From contig JAUSGG010000196.1 in assembly GCA_030649165.1 (NCBI GenBank), forward strand, positions 1-33,694: DNA of 33,694 nucleotides, given 5' to 3'. This document shows positions 8,953 through 17,701 of the stretch, piece by piece (within the stretch, counting starts at the first letter, position 1; each line of letters begins with the position of its first letter). Both the position numbers and the translations under genes were made by a program. This DNA comes from Armatimonadota bacterium. Its GTDB lineage: Bacteria > Armatimonadota > UBA5829 > JAUSEB01. The notes under the pieces were generated by a model. That model saw only the letters and a program-made list of their open reading frames with translations. It was not told the origin of the DNA and ran no database searches.

Positions 8953-10359
8953 ATGTTTACGCAAAAGCTGCTGGAGACTGTTCGCAAGCATTGTATGTTC
9001 TCGCCGGGGGAGACGGTTATCGTCGCGGTGTCCGGCGGGGCGGACTCCGTTGCGCTCCTCCACGCGCTTTGGACTTTGAAGGAAAGCCTTGCCCTGTCGC
9101 TCCACGTGGCGCACCTCAATCACGGTATCCGAGGCAGGCAGGCAGACCGGGACGCTGAGTTCGTCGCGAGCTTCGCTGACGAGTTCGGCCTGCCGCTCAT
9201 TGTCGAGAAGGTCGACGTGCCGGCTCTCAAAAAGGCGTGGAGGTTGTCGACCGAGGAGGCGGCCCGGAAAGCCCGATACGAGTTCTTCGACAGAACAGCC
9301 GAAGCGGTCGGCGCTGGGCGCGTAGCGACGGCCCATACGCTTGACGACCAGGCCGAGACCGTGCTCCTTAACCTCATCCGCGGGGCGGGGCCGGACGGCT
9401 TGTCGGGAATCCCGCCGGTACGCGGCAAGTACGTGCGCCCTCTTCTGCATATCTCGCGGCTCGAAGTCCTTGAATACTGTGCCGCGCACGACCTCAAGTA
9501 TCGAACAGACTCAACCAACCTGCGTATCGAATACAGGCGAAACAGGGTACGGCTCGAGCTGATTCCGCTTCTGGAGTCTCACTACAACCCGCGTGTCAAA
9601 TCCGTTTTGGCCAGCTCGGCGGAGATACTGCGCGAGGAATCCGGCCTGCTCTCGGCGCTCGCGTCGGAGTTGTTCGACGAAGCTGCAATCCAGACCGGGC
9701 CGCTGGAAGTGGTCCTGGACATCGGCCATCTTCTCCGCGCCCATGCGGCCCTGGGGCGGCGGTGCGCGCGAATGGCGATAGAGCGCGTCAAAGGCGACCT
9801 TCGCGATCTGAGTTTCGAGCAGGTCGAACGGATTCTGCGCCGCCTCGACGCGGGCGGCGATTTCACCCTGACTCTGCCTTCCGGCGTCGTATACGCTCGG
9901 CGGGAAGGCGCTAAGCTGCGCGTCTACCGCATCGAGCCCGAGCCGGAGGTCCCGGCTGTAGAGGTCGAGCTGCCGGTCCCCGGCAGAGCAGCCTCGACGG
10001 AATTGGGGGTCGTCATCACAACAGAGCTTCTGTCGCCGCCCGCGGATTACCGGCGACCATTGGGAAGTCTCGATGTGGTAATCGATCGGGACGCGGTAAA
10101 AGGGAAGCTGGTCCTCCGCAACTGGCGGCCCGGGGACCGAATCCGGCCTCTTGGGATGAGTGAGGAGAAAAAACTGCAGGATGTCTTCACCGACGCGAAG
10201 GTCCCGCGGCGGCAGAGAGGTTTCGTCCCTGTCGTGGCCGACCGGGAGAAGATCATCTGGGTCGCCGGAATGGCGCTGTCGGACGCGGCAAAGGTGACGG
10301 AATCGACAAGGCAGACGCTTCGGCTGGTGTGCGAGGGTTGTAGGGTTGTAGGGTTGTAG
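8953..10359 (+). CDS. tilS: tRNA(Ile)-lysidine synthase
   Basis: TilS attaches lysine to C34 of the CAU-anticodon tRNA-Ile, changing it to read AUA; it is essential in most bacteria. The product is 468 aa. The PP-loop ATP site is VAVSGGADSVALL (SGGADS at 27-32), followed by AHLNHGIRG, TAHTLDDQAETVLLNLIRG and YRTDSTNLRIEYRRNRVR. The middle substrate-binding domain and the C-terminal domain (LRNWRPGDRIRPLGM to ADREKIIWVAGMALSD) are complete. The open frame runs 22 codons further upstream, but those codons come from spacer repeat. The family N-terminus (LLETVRKH) supports the ATG at 8953, although no strong ribosome-binding site is visible. The last codons and the stop lie inside a nonamer repeat. 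Confidence 0.93.
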   Translation: MFTQKLLETVRKHCMFSPGETVIVAVSGGADSVALLHALWTLKESLALSLHVAHLNHGIRGRQADRDAEFVASFADEFGLPLIVEKVDVPALKKAWRLSTEEAARKARYEFFDRTAEAVGAGRVATAHTLDDQAETVLLNLIRGAGPDGLSGIPPVRGKYVRPLLHISRLEVLEYCAAHDLKYRTDSTNLRIEYRRNRVRLELIPLLESHYNPRVKSVLASSAEILREESGLLSALASELFDEAAIQTGPLEVVLDIGHLLRAHAALGRRCARMAIERVKGDLRDLSFEQVERILRRLDAGGDFTLTLPSGVVYARREGAKLRVYRIEPEPEVPAVEVELPVPGRAASTELGVVITTELLSPPADYRRPLGSLDVVIDRDAVKGKLVLRNWRPGDRIRPLGMSEEKKLQDVFTDAKVPRRQRGFVPVVADREKIIWVAGMALSDAAKVTESTRQTLRLVCEGCRVVGL

Positions 10360-10370
10360 GGTTGTAAGGC
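10335..10370. repeat. GGGTTGTAG nonamer tandem repeat at the tilS stop
   Basis: About four copies of GGGTTGTAG span the tilS stop codon (TAG at 10357-10359) and run to within 10 bp of the convergent gene. A degenerate array of the same nonamer is at 17538-17584. Confidence 0.85.
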
Positions 10371-10378
10371 GCTGTGGT

Positions 10379-10888
10379 TCAGGAGGCCAGGGGCGACGCA
10401 GCCTGCCCGGCGGATTTTCTTCTCGATGGTTTGGCAGCCGTGGCCGCAGGAGGCGCATTCGGAGCCATCTTCATCATGCGGATGCGGGTGCCGACGTTGG
10501 GCCGGGACCAGTAATCCACCCGATCCATCAGGGCCCGGATCAATACGATCCCCAACCCGCCCTCTCGCGAGAGGTCCGGAGGCTGATCGGTTTTCGGAAC
10601 AGAGAAACCGATGCCACGGTCTATTATCTCGATTGTAAGCCGACCCGGGCCGCGGCAGCATCGCAGGAAGACGGGCTGGGGACTCTTGCCCGGACCGTAG
10701 GCGTGGCGTATGATGTTGGCTACGGCCTCGGAAACGGCTATCTGGACAGCGTCAACGGACTCCACAGGCAAAGCCAGCTCTTCGGCCAACTCCTTAACAA
10801 CCGACCTGACCGTTCTTACGTATTCCGGCTTGCACGGTATCTTCAGTTCGACGCTGTCAACACAGTCGTCCGGCCCGCTGAGTTTCAT
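10379..10888 (-). CDS. SpoIIAB/RsbW-type serine-protein kinase / anti-sigma ATPase
   Basis: The product is 169 aa with a GHKL-type ATPase fold. The N-box is SVDAVQIAVSEAVANIIRHAY (Glu54 and Asn58), the G1 box is IEIIDRGIGF (Asp90) and the G2 box is REGGLGIVLIRALMDRVDY, ending in GTRIRMMK. Single-domain members without a histidine phosphoacceptor are anti-sigma factors or serine kinases that bind a sigma factor or phosphorylate a STAS-domain antagonist. Neither a STAS protein nor a sigma factor is adjacent, so the partner is unknown. After residue 141 there is an Ala/Pro/Lys tail. GGGGAAGG precedes the ATG. It converges on tilS with only 19 bp between the coding ends. Confidence 0.87.
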   Translation of the reverse strand: MKLSGPDDCVDSVELKIPCKPEYVRTVRSVVKELAEELALPVESVDAVQIAVSEAVANIIRHAYGPGKSPQPVFLRCCRGPGRLTIEIIDRGIGFSVPKTDQPPDLSREGGLGIVLIRALMDRVDYWSRPNVGTRIRMMKMAPNAPPAATAAKPSRRKSAGQAASPLAS

Positions 10889-11530
10889 GATAAACCTTCC
10901 CCGGAACGTATCCCGGCTGCTACTCTATTTTTGTACCCCGGCTTGTGAGGCGCAAAACCTGTGGCCGGCACGTATGTTCGCATGACCGCCTGTGAGGTTA
11001 TATGGCCCGGCAATGATTCGGCCGGCCGGAGCCAAAGGAATTGGGGATTCCGGTGTTCTGTTCCGGGCGCGATGAGATATCGCGCCCGATCGAAGGCCCG
11101 ATCGAGGCGCCGAGGTGGTCGCCTCCTTCGGCAGCGTCGCCGGCGCTCTGCTACCGAAGGATCGGAAAGCGGATTCTTCGCCGGCGCTCCAAAGGAAGCG
11201 CCCCGTTTCGGGATTTCCGGGTTGGGACCCGAAGTTGTCCGCTACAGCATGCGTATGCCGCCCAACCCTCAAATCCCGAAACAACGGGTGGTTTCTTTCC
11301 GAAGCGGGCCCCGGTCATGGATGACCGGGGCCATCGGGCGGCGCGGCGCTTGCGCGTTCTTCGGCAGCGTCGCCGGCGCTATGCTACCGAAGGATCGGAA
11401 CAAGATCGGTTCAACCCTCACCCCAACCCTCTCCCTTCCAGGGAGAGGGAGTTGCGCTCGATTCACTCGATTCGTTCTGTTCGGACCCTAACCCGCCACT
11501 GAAGGTGAGGGGGAATCGTGGCCAAATGTG
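10889..11530. repeat. Repeat-filled spacer with no gene
   Basis: In order: hairpin family D (11125-11166, CTTCGG ... CCGAAG); palindromic repeat B (11190-11289); a perfect palindrome with 12-bp arms (11307-11332, GGCCCCGGTCAT / ATGACCGGGGCC); a second D copy (11359-11398); and a CTCTCCC...GGGAGAG hairpin (11416-11450). No frame in it looks like a real gene. Confidence 0.75.
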
Positions 11531-11564
11531 CGTCTGGTCCGGCGGTTAACCGCCGGACCAGACG
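11531..11564. terminator. Perfect 34-bp palindrome downstream of the giant glycosidase-like gene
   Basis: CGTCTGGTCCGGCGGTT is followed at once by its exact complement, with no unpaired base. It lies 38 bp beyond the stop of the minus-strand gene ending at 11603. The position suggests a transcription terminator or mRNA 3'-end hairpin for that gene. There is no U-tract, so an operator or a site for another DNA-binding protein is possible. Confidence 0.45.
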
Positions 11565-11602
11565 TGGGCGAGGATGATTATCCGGGTTAGTCGATGCCTG
11601 CG

Positions 11603-14600
11603 TTACGGTTGCAGGAGCAGTATATTCATGGGCAATATCAGCGGTCTGAGACCACCCGAGTCGAAGCAGGAACTGATACCTTCGACGGCGACATAGCAGC
11701 CTTCCGGATAGGACGCCGGATCGGCTATGACCCTAATTCCGACGTTCTCCGCTCCACCGGTCGTAGTCCCGTCTATCAGACCGGAGCCGTCGTCGATGTA
11801 GAAGTACTTCGGATCGATGGTCTGTCGCTGCGTCACCGCGCCGTAAGCCGTCGCATACAAGCCTACGTTGTTGGGTCCGATTCCTCCCACGACTCCGAGA
11901 GTGTTGGAGTTCAGCGCAGCTCCACCGATGGAGGCGTTGGGTAGAATGACCGTGTTAGGAAGGCCGGGACCCGGAGTCGTTTTGATGATTCCGGAGCCTG
12001 TGGTATCGAGATACCTTTCAGCTCCTGAGCCGCTCATGACTCCGCAGACGTCAACTTCGTTACCGGGAGCAACCGAAGCCGAAGAGACTATCTCTAAGCC
12101 GCACAAGCTGCCCGGCTCCTGGATGTAGAAGCTGCCGGGGAAGACTCCCGTGACGATCTTGCCTCTGAGCGCTTTGACATCCGTCGGCGCGCCATCGGGA
12201 AGGGCCTTTGCAGCCTGTATCGAGGCGAGGCCGGGAGCGACCTTGATGCCGTTGGTATTGGCCGCCGGTCCCCAGTTCCCGTACATGGAAGCCCTCGCGC
12301 CTATATAGTAGTTGGCGGTGGACTGAGTGAGAGCCAGGCCGGATGCCGTGTAGTCGGTCGAAGCGCCGCAGTCCGTCCAGCCTCTCACCTGAGTCCCGCC
12401 CGAGGTCGTCCCTATCGCGTACTGGTATTGGAGAGCCTCGGCCACGGGCGTGATGCTGAAGTGGAGCTTATCGAGGCTCGGGCTCCAGGAGCCGTCATCG
12501 GTGACGCTCGAGACTGTGAGCTTCGGCTCCAGCTTCACGTTGTCGATATAGGTCTTCTGAGGGCTGAGAGACATGTTCCTGTCGCTCCAGAACAATATTC
12601 TGGAGATGTTGGTCCCGGTCCCCTTCCAGGCGTAGTTAGTTCCTTTGCCGGACCCGTCAAGCCACAGGTCCATCTTTCTCGTGTCTACGTTGAACCCTAT
12701 CTTCATATTGTACCAGTTGAGATTCCCAATAGTCGTGCTGATGGTAGCGAGGGTGCCCGAGCCGTACTCCACGAACAGCCGGCTCTTCTGGATTTGCAGG
12801 GTCGCTATCGGGGTGGAGGAACTCGACCCATATATGCTGACATAAGCCCCCAACTGACCCGCGGTTCCGCTGTACTCCTGAGCCAAGTCGAAACTCATGT
12901 AGTAATAGCCGCTCGACTTGTCAGTGAACTGTATCTGTACGCCCACGGACTGGCCGGTCGGGACAGGATCGAGCAAGCTAGCCTTGCCTGTCCCTCCCTT
13001 GGCGAAGGCGGATTGCACTTGAGCGCTTGAAGCTCCCATCGTAACCCATCCGCCCTGGCCTCCCAGATTGCCGTCGCTGTAATTATCGAATATCTCGTTG
13101 AGCCAGACCTGGCTCACCGCGCAGGTCGAGGCCAGCGCGGCCATAGAGTAGCCGGGAACTTCGTCGTAGGCGTACGCCGCGTAGTAGTAGCACAGGCTGG
13201 GGTTAACGCCATTGTGGGCGAAGCTGTCGTTCGATCCCGGCAGAGCGGTCCTGTTGCAGACCAGCGTTCCGTCCGTGGGTCCGCTGGGATATGAGTCGGT
13301 CCTGAACCTGACCATCGTTCCGGCGAAATCGAGATCGGTCGGGTTGGTCCAACTGAGGTTGTTGGTCGTTCCGTTGGGCGTAGCGGTGAAATTCGTCACA
13401 GGACCTGGCGGGTATATGTCGCTGTTGACCGATTTGATCAGGTAAGCCGTCGCCGTACCTGGAAGAGTGATGTTCTCCCCGGTATTTTTCGAAACAGGAT
13501 ATCCCGCGAGCAGAGCGCCGGTCAGCACGTTATAGACGTTGAAAGTCAGCGGTCTGCGGGCCTGCAGCACAACGCCTCCCGTTTGCACTCCCATAGGATA
13601 GCAAACCCACTCGTCCGGGTCTGACGAGTTGATCGCGCCGATGTTTCTGTAGCATCCGGTTCCGGAGCCCGAGCCGGGTCCGTACACGTTGGGTGTGCCG
13701 TTAAGAAAAACGGTAAACGGAGCGGCGGACTCTATCCCGTCGTTTCTCGTCCAGTCGAGAACGTTGGGGGGCATGAGCTTTATCATCTTCGAATAAGCGG
13801 TGAATCCGTTCGAGTTGCGGAACCACAACTCCGCGCCGGTGTATCGATCGTATCCCTGAATGCCTGCTTTGCAGTGGTACACATACATCGGTATGTCTGC
13901 AATATAGCCGAAGGCCGCTTGAGAGCAGAGCCTGGTGGGATCGTTCTCTTCCGCCACGGACGATCCGGGGCCTATGGGTTCGTTATTGCTGACAGGCGGA
14001 ATGCTCGGATAGAGCAATGGCGTATCCCACACCTGTCTCACGAAATACCATCCGTAGTCGCTTGTGTCGCGCGAGTAGTGGACTGTGGATATATCGACGC
14101 CGCTGCCGCCGTACATCGCCGAGACATTGGCATTGTCGGAACCACCCGGCGCGCTGAGCGAGACGGGCACGCTGGTGAGGCCGTTCAGATACGCGCCGTA
14201 CGAGCGAACCAGGTTAAGATCACCCGGCCCGTTCTGGTAGTACTCGTTGGCGACTTCGATCAGAATCACCTTGTGCTCACGGCCGGCGACCGCCGCCAGG
14301 ACTCTGTCCATTTGGGCGTACTGAACGGTCTGGTTCGGCATAACGTCCGAGGCCGCGAATATGGTTATCTCCGTGCGTATGCCGTAGACGTCATAAGCTA
14401 TGTCTATCGTGTCTCTCAACTGTTGATCGTAGTCAGGCCAAGCCTTGACGGTCTCATTTATGCCGTTCACGAAATCGATGGGTGTAATCTCCATATCGTG
14501 TTCCACCCAGCTAACCACGGAGAGAATTCTCTGATAGTTGAACCCCTGGCCGGCCATGTCCGATAGATCCGCCAGGTATCTGGGCCGGTCGTACTTGCAG

Positions 14601-16981
14601 CGATGCATGGCTTTCATATGAGTGAAGCCCAACGCGAGGAACTTGCCGCCGTCGTCCTCGAGGCCGTGGTTCACGACTCTCACCGGACCCCGGCGAGCGG
14701 GGACGTAAGCGGTATCAACTACGAACGAGTAGCCGGCCAGGCTCCAATTGCTCCATCCCTGGGTCGTGCCGAGCCTGACGAATGGATAGCACGTGGCCTG
14801 ATTCGGAAGCGCTCCCGATGTCACCTCAAAGCTGCTCGAACTCACCGGGCCGGAATCCCAAATGACGCCGATGTTAGGATCGTTTTGCGAGCTGACCCTG
14901 ACCTGATACTGGCTGTGAATGTCGCCTTTCCACTTGATAACCGGTGTCGTCGTCGAGACAGTCAGCGTTTTGCCCGGTTGAATGACCGCGGGCGCCGCCG
15001 GGATAACAGTCTCGGACATATCCCAGACCTTCATGTAGCTGTAGACGGCGCCGTTGGGCGCGGCCTCGTCGGCGACTCCTCTGTTACTCGCCGCAATGCG
15101 GACGCTGTGACCGAGGGGGGTGTAGGAGCCGATAAGAAGCTGGCTCGCAACCAGGACTCCGTCCCTGTACAGCCTAATGTATGTGTGGCTGTCGCCATCG
15201 GGTCCCCACTCTTCACGGAAACGATAGTTATTCGCGGGATTCCAGGTAAGGGCCACAGTATCGATTTCAAAGTAGTTTTGGTTGATGGAGAATTCCCATT
15301 CAAAAGCGTTGGTATTTCCACCTGTCGCCCCGTTCTTCCGCAGGAAATGTTTGTAGGGATTGTCCCTGTAGCCGCCGGAATAGACGTAGTCCGAATTGTT
15401 GAACGTGTAATCATACATGTGGAAGAGTTCATCTTTGGAGGTCGGTGTACTCTCGGTAAGACCGCTGATATACCACTCCGCGGCTCCTTTGTACACCGGA
15501 TAGGGCAGATGCCAGAAGATGTAGTCGAAATCTCCCGTGACCTGCCATCCGCTTGCCGTGTAGGCCCCGCCTTGAGATCCATTGGGGGTCAGATGGCTGC
15601 CGTCCAGCAGCGTGTCGTAAAGCACGAGGCCGGGCTCGGACTCCGGCGCGTCCACATCCACCTGCTTTGTGCACGTGTCGCCAAACCAGACGACTCCCTC
15701 GTGCACCATTCGCCAGTCGGTCGTATAGGTTCCGGCAATTCCCGGAGCGACCATTGAGAAATTGAAGGTTTTCTGCTGGCTGTTGCCAATGGAGTCGGAA
15801 GGATCGAGCTCCACTCTTCCCGGTCCCATGGGGTCGCTGTCGTCCACTGCTCCCAGTTTGTAGACGCTTGCCTGAGTCCAGGTGTTGTTGCTTGTATTTC
15901 TCATTGTCACGGACACGTTGTACTGCAGGCCGGCTGTCATGGCCGTCGGTATCGTGTCGGAGAGGTATTGCGCGCTGTCGGGCCAGTAAACCTGAACCTG
16001 CTTGCCAGCAACACCACCGAACAAGCCCATTCCGTCGTGCAGCATCTGCCAGTCTGTTGTGTACGTGCCTGGAGTGGACGGGGCGGTCATCGTGAAGTTG
16101 AAAGCCTTCTGCTGATTCTGGGCTATGCTGTCGCCGCCCGCAAGGTCCACCCTGTTGAAGGCGCAGAACGGATCAGAGTCGTCAATAGCCGCAAGCTTAT
16201 AGCCCGCGGCGGCGGTCCAGGTAGCCGTTCCCGCGTTTCTCATGGTCACGGTGACGTCGTACGGCTGCCCGGCGGTCATTCCGGACGGGATCGTATCGCT
16301 CACAACCATTGAGTCGTCGACCGCCGGAGTCAGATCGTTGTCATACACTTTCAAGTTGCTGTACGTCGAGCTGACGATAGCGCCCGTGGTTCCGCCTCTG
16401 GAACTCGCGCCAACGCGAACGGACATGGTTGGAGGGTCCCATATCCATCCCGGGGCGCTTATTGTCTTGGTTTCCTGCAGATTGCCGTCCCAGTAAGTCC
16501 AGATCGAGAGGCTGCCCGTCGTCGAAGCCCACTGGAACTTCAGCGTGTGTGTACCGGCCCAGCCGGGGTTTATCGTGCTTGTGGTGTCATCAAAAACGCC
16601 GCCCATGGCAAGACAGGTCCTGATCTTATCGGTATTCTCTTTCCTGAAGTACATCTTATAGTCGAGGCTGTCGTACCCGCTCGTATCCGCGATGGAGTTG
16701 TAAGCGTGGAATATCTCGTACTTTGCCCATCCGCCGGGAAGTGCATCCATACCGGTCACGGTCATCTCGGCATACCCGTTGCGGACCACGTGCGGTAGAT
16801 GCCAATAGATGCTGTCCTGCTTAGCGTCGATCCTGTACGCGCTGCCCGTGAACGATCCGCCGGTCGTCGTCCCGCCGGAGCCGAAGCCGGTCGCAAGCGG
16901 CTCATCCAGGACCAGAACCTGGCCGGAGACGGCTGTGGCTGCTAACAGCAACAACAGCGCTGAACACACATATCGTTTCAT
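11603..16981 (-). CDS. Giant exported multidomain protein with a glycosidase-like barrel
   Basis: The product is 1792 aa; TGGAGGAA precedes the ATG. Residues 1-20 are a signal peptide. Residues 21-215 and 448-655 are two related jelly-roll (lectin-like) domains sharing D-IWHLP and VR(V/I)(G/A)AS-RG patterns. Residues 225-330 and 335-442 are two NBR1-like Ig domains (SDTIPSGMTAGQPYDVTVTM; PGTYTTDWQMLHDGMGLFGG). Residues 658-757 are FN3-like. Residues 760-1110 look like a TIM-barrel glycosidase of the clan A style, with VILIEVANEYYQ (Glu913, candidate acid/base) and PPVSNNEPIGPG (Glu1001, candidate nucleophile), then a small beta-domain to 1188. Next come FN3 (1191-1290), a third jelly roll (1291-1487), another FN3-like segment (1488-1585), and the shared C-terminal module (1588-1792: GSFYIQEPGSLCGLEI, NNVGLYATAYG, YFYIDDGSG). 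Role inferred as cell-surface or secreted polysaccharide breakdown; the GH family is not identified. Confidence 0.85.
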   Translation of the reverse strand: MKRYVCSALLLLLAATAVSGQVLVLDEPLATGFGSGGTTTGGSFTGSAYRIDAKQDSIYWHLPHVVRNGYAEMTVTGMDALPGGWAKYEIFHAYNSIADTSGYDSLDYKMYFRKENTDKIRTCLAMGGVFDDTTSTINPGWAGTHTLKFQWASTTGSLSIWTYWDGNLQETKTISAPGWIWDPPTMSVRVGASSRGGTTGAIVSSTYSNLKVYDNDLTPAVDDSMVVSDTIPSGMTAGQPYDVTVTMRNAGTATWTAAAGYKLAAIDDSDPFCAFNRVDLAGGDSIAQNQQKAFNFTMTAPSTPGTYTTDWQMLHDGMGLFGGVAGKQVQVYWPDSAQYLSDTIPTAMTAGLQYNVSVTMRNTSNNTWTQASVYKLGAVDDSDPMGPGRVELDPSDSIGNSQQKTFNFSMVAPGIAGTYTTDWRMVHEGVVWFGDTCTKQVDVDAPESEPGLVLYDTLLDGSHLTPNGSQGGAYTASGWQVTGDFDYIFWHLPYPVYKGAAEWYISGLTESTPTSKDELFHMYDYTFNNSDYVYSGGYRDNPYKHFLRKNGATGGNTNAFEWEFSINQNYFEIDTVALTWNPANNYRFREEWGPDGDSHTYIRLYRDGVLVASQLLIGSYTPLGHSVRIAASNRGVADEAAPNGAVYSYMKVWDMSETVIPAAPAVIQPGKTLTVSTTTPVIKWKGDIHSQYQVRVSSQNDPNIGVIWDSGPVSSSSFEVTSGALPNQATCYPFVRLGTTQGWSNWSLAGYSFVVDTAYVPARRGPVRVVNHGLEDDGGKFLALGFTHMKAMHRCKYDRPRYLADLSDMAGQGFNYQRILSVVSWVEHDMEITPIDFVNGINETVKAWPDYDQQLRDTIDIAYDVYGIRTEITIFAASDVMPNQTVQYAQMDRVLAAVAGREHKVILIEVANEYYQNGPGDLNLVRSYGAYLNGLTSVPVSLSAPGGSDNANVSAMYGGSGVDISTVHYSRDTSDYGWYFVRQVWDTPLLYPSIPPVSNNEPIGPGSSVAEENDPTRLCSQAAFGYIADIPMYVYHCKAGIQGYDRYTGAELWFRNSNGFTAYSKMIKLMPPNVLDWTRNDGIESAAPFTVFLNGTPNVYGPGSGSGTGCYRNIGAINSSDPDEWVCYPMGVQTGGVVLQARRPLTFNVYNVLTGALLAGYPVSKNTGENITLPGTATAYLIKSVNSDIYPPGPVTNFTATPNGTTNNLSWTNPTDLDFAGTMVRFRTDSYPSGPTDGTLVCNRTALPGSNDSFAHNGVNPSLCYYYAAYAYDEVPGYSMAALASTCAVSQVWLNEIFDNYSDGNLGGQGGWVTMGASSAQVQSAFAKGGTGKASLLDPVPTGQSVGVQIQFTDKSSGYYYMSFDLAQEYSGTAGQLGAYVSIYGSSSSTPIATLQIQKSRLFVEYGSGTLATISTTIGNLNWYNMKIGFNVDTRKMDLWLDGSGKGTNYAWKGTGTNISRILFWSDRNMSLSPQKTYIDNVKLEPKLTVSSVTDDGSWSPSLDKLHFSITPVAEALQYQYAIGTTSGGTQVRGWTDCGASTDYTASGLALTQSTANYYIGARASMYGNWGPAANTNGIKVAPGLASIQAAKALPDGAPTDVKALRGKIVTGVFPGSFYIQEPGSLCGLEIVSSASVAPGNEVDVCGVMSGSGAERYLDTTGSGIIKTTPGPGLPNTVILPNASIGGAALNSNTLGVVGGIGPNNVGLYATAYGAVTQRQTIDPKYFYIDDGSGLIDGTTTGGAENVGIRVIADPASYPEGCYVAVEGISSCFDSGGLRPLILPMNILLLQP

Positions 16982-17701
16982 TCAGTTCCTCCAAAACCGC
17001 GTTTCAGGCTGTCCGGACGCCCGTCCGACGCCGCGGCACAGCCCGGTATATTAGCTGCGATAGTCCGCCGGGACGGAAGACAAGACTTTTGTGCCACAAT
17101 AGCCGCCGAATCGGTGGGTACGGATATGCGCGCGAACATCGCTGACATGGCTTTCGCTCCTCGTGGAAGGATAACGCGAGCGAGATGTGCAGAGGCTATG
17201 GACCAGCCTGCATTCCATAACGGAGATTCGCCTCCTCGAGCGCTTGCCGCGGCAGAGTTCAGCGCCGCCGCGGGCATACCGATTCAGCGCAGCTAGCGTA
17301 CGTCCAGCGTCGTACCGCAAGCATTTGAGGGAGAATGTCTGCTTCGGTGTCAACCGAGCCAGGCAGAGGTTGTTGACGTACGACCGGGCAACCAGCGCGC
17401 CGGAACCTGCCCGTGACCGACGGATGGCTAGACTACGTCTATAGGAATGATAGGCAGAGGCGTGGCCGACTGTCAAGGTCAAACCCCCGGTTAAGGGCTT
17501 TTAGGGGCCAAAAACCGGTAATTGTACGGATGCCGCGGTTTAGGGTTATAGGGTTGTGGGGTTCTAGGGTTGTAGGGTTGTAGGAACCCGCGTTGGCCAG
17601 GCCCGTATGACTGCAATGCCGTTTTTCACCTTCTCCAATCTTCTTTTCCTTCGACCGACGGCTGGCCTGCCGAGCGCCCACTACAGTTGACCGGACGCTT
17701 T
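16982..17701. other. 720-bp spacer, no gene recognised
   Basis: This separates the giant glycosidase-like gene from the propeller gene. Open frames inside are Arg/Ser-rich and have no recognisable motif. A degenerate GGGTTGTAG-type nonamer array lies at 17538-17584. I looked for riboswitch-like cores upstream of the ATG at 16981 and saw none. No promoter stands out. Confidence 0.6.

Noticed and set aside
17051-17482. 143-codon minus-strand frame in the 720-bp spacer
   Set aside because: Arg/Ser-rich with no motif or good start signal, and comparable frames exist on the other strand.
16982-17701. Riboswitch upstream of the giant glycosidase-like gene
   Set aside because: I looked for c-di-GMP-type and other familiar cores on the minus strand and found no convincing conserved motif.
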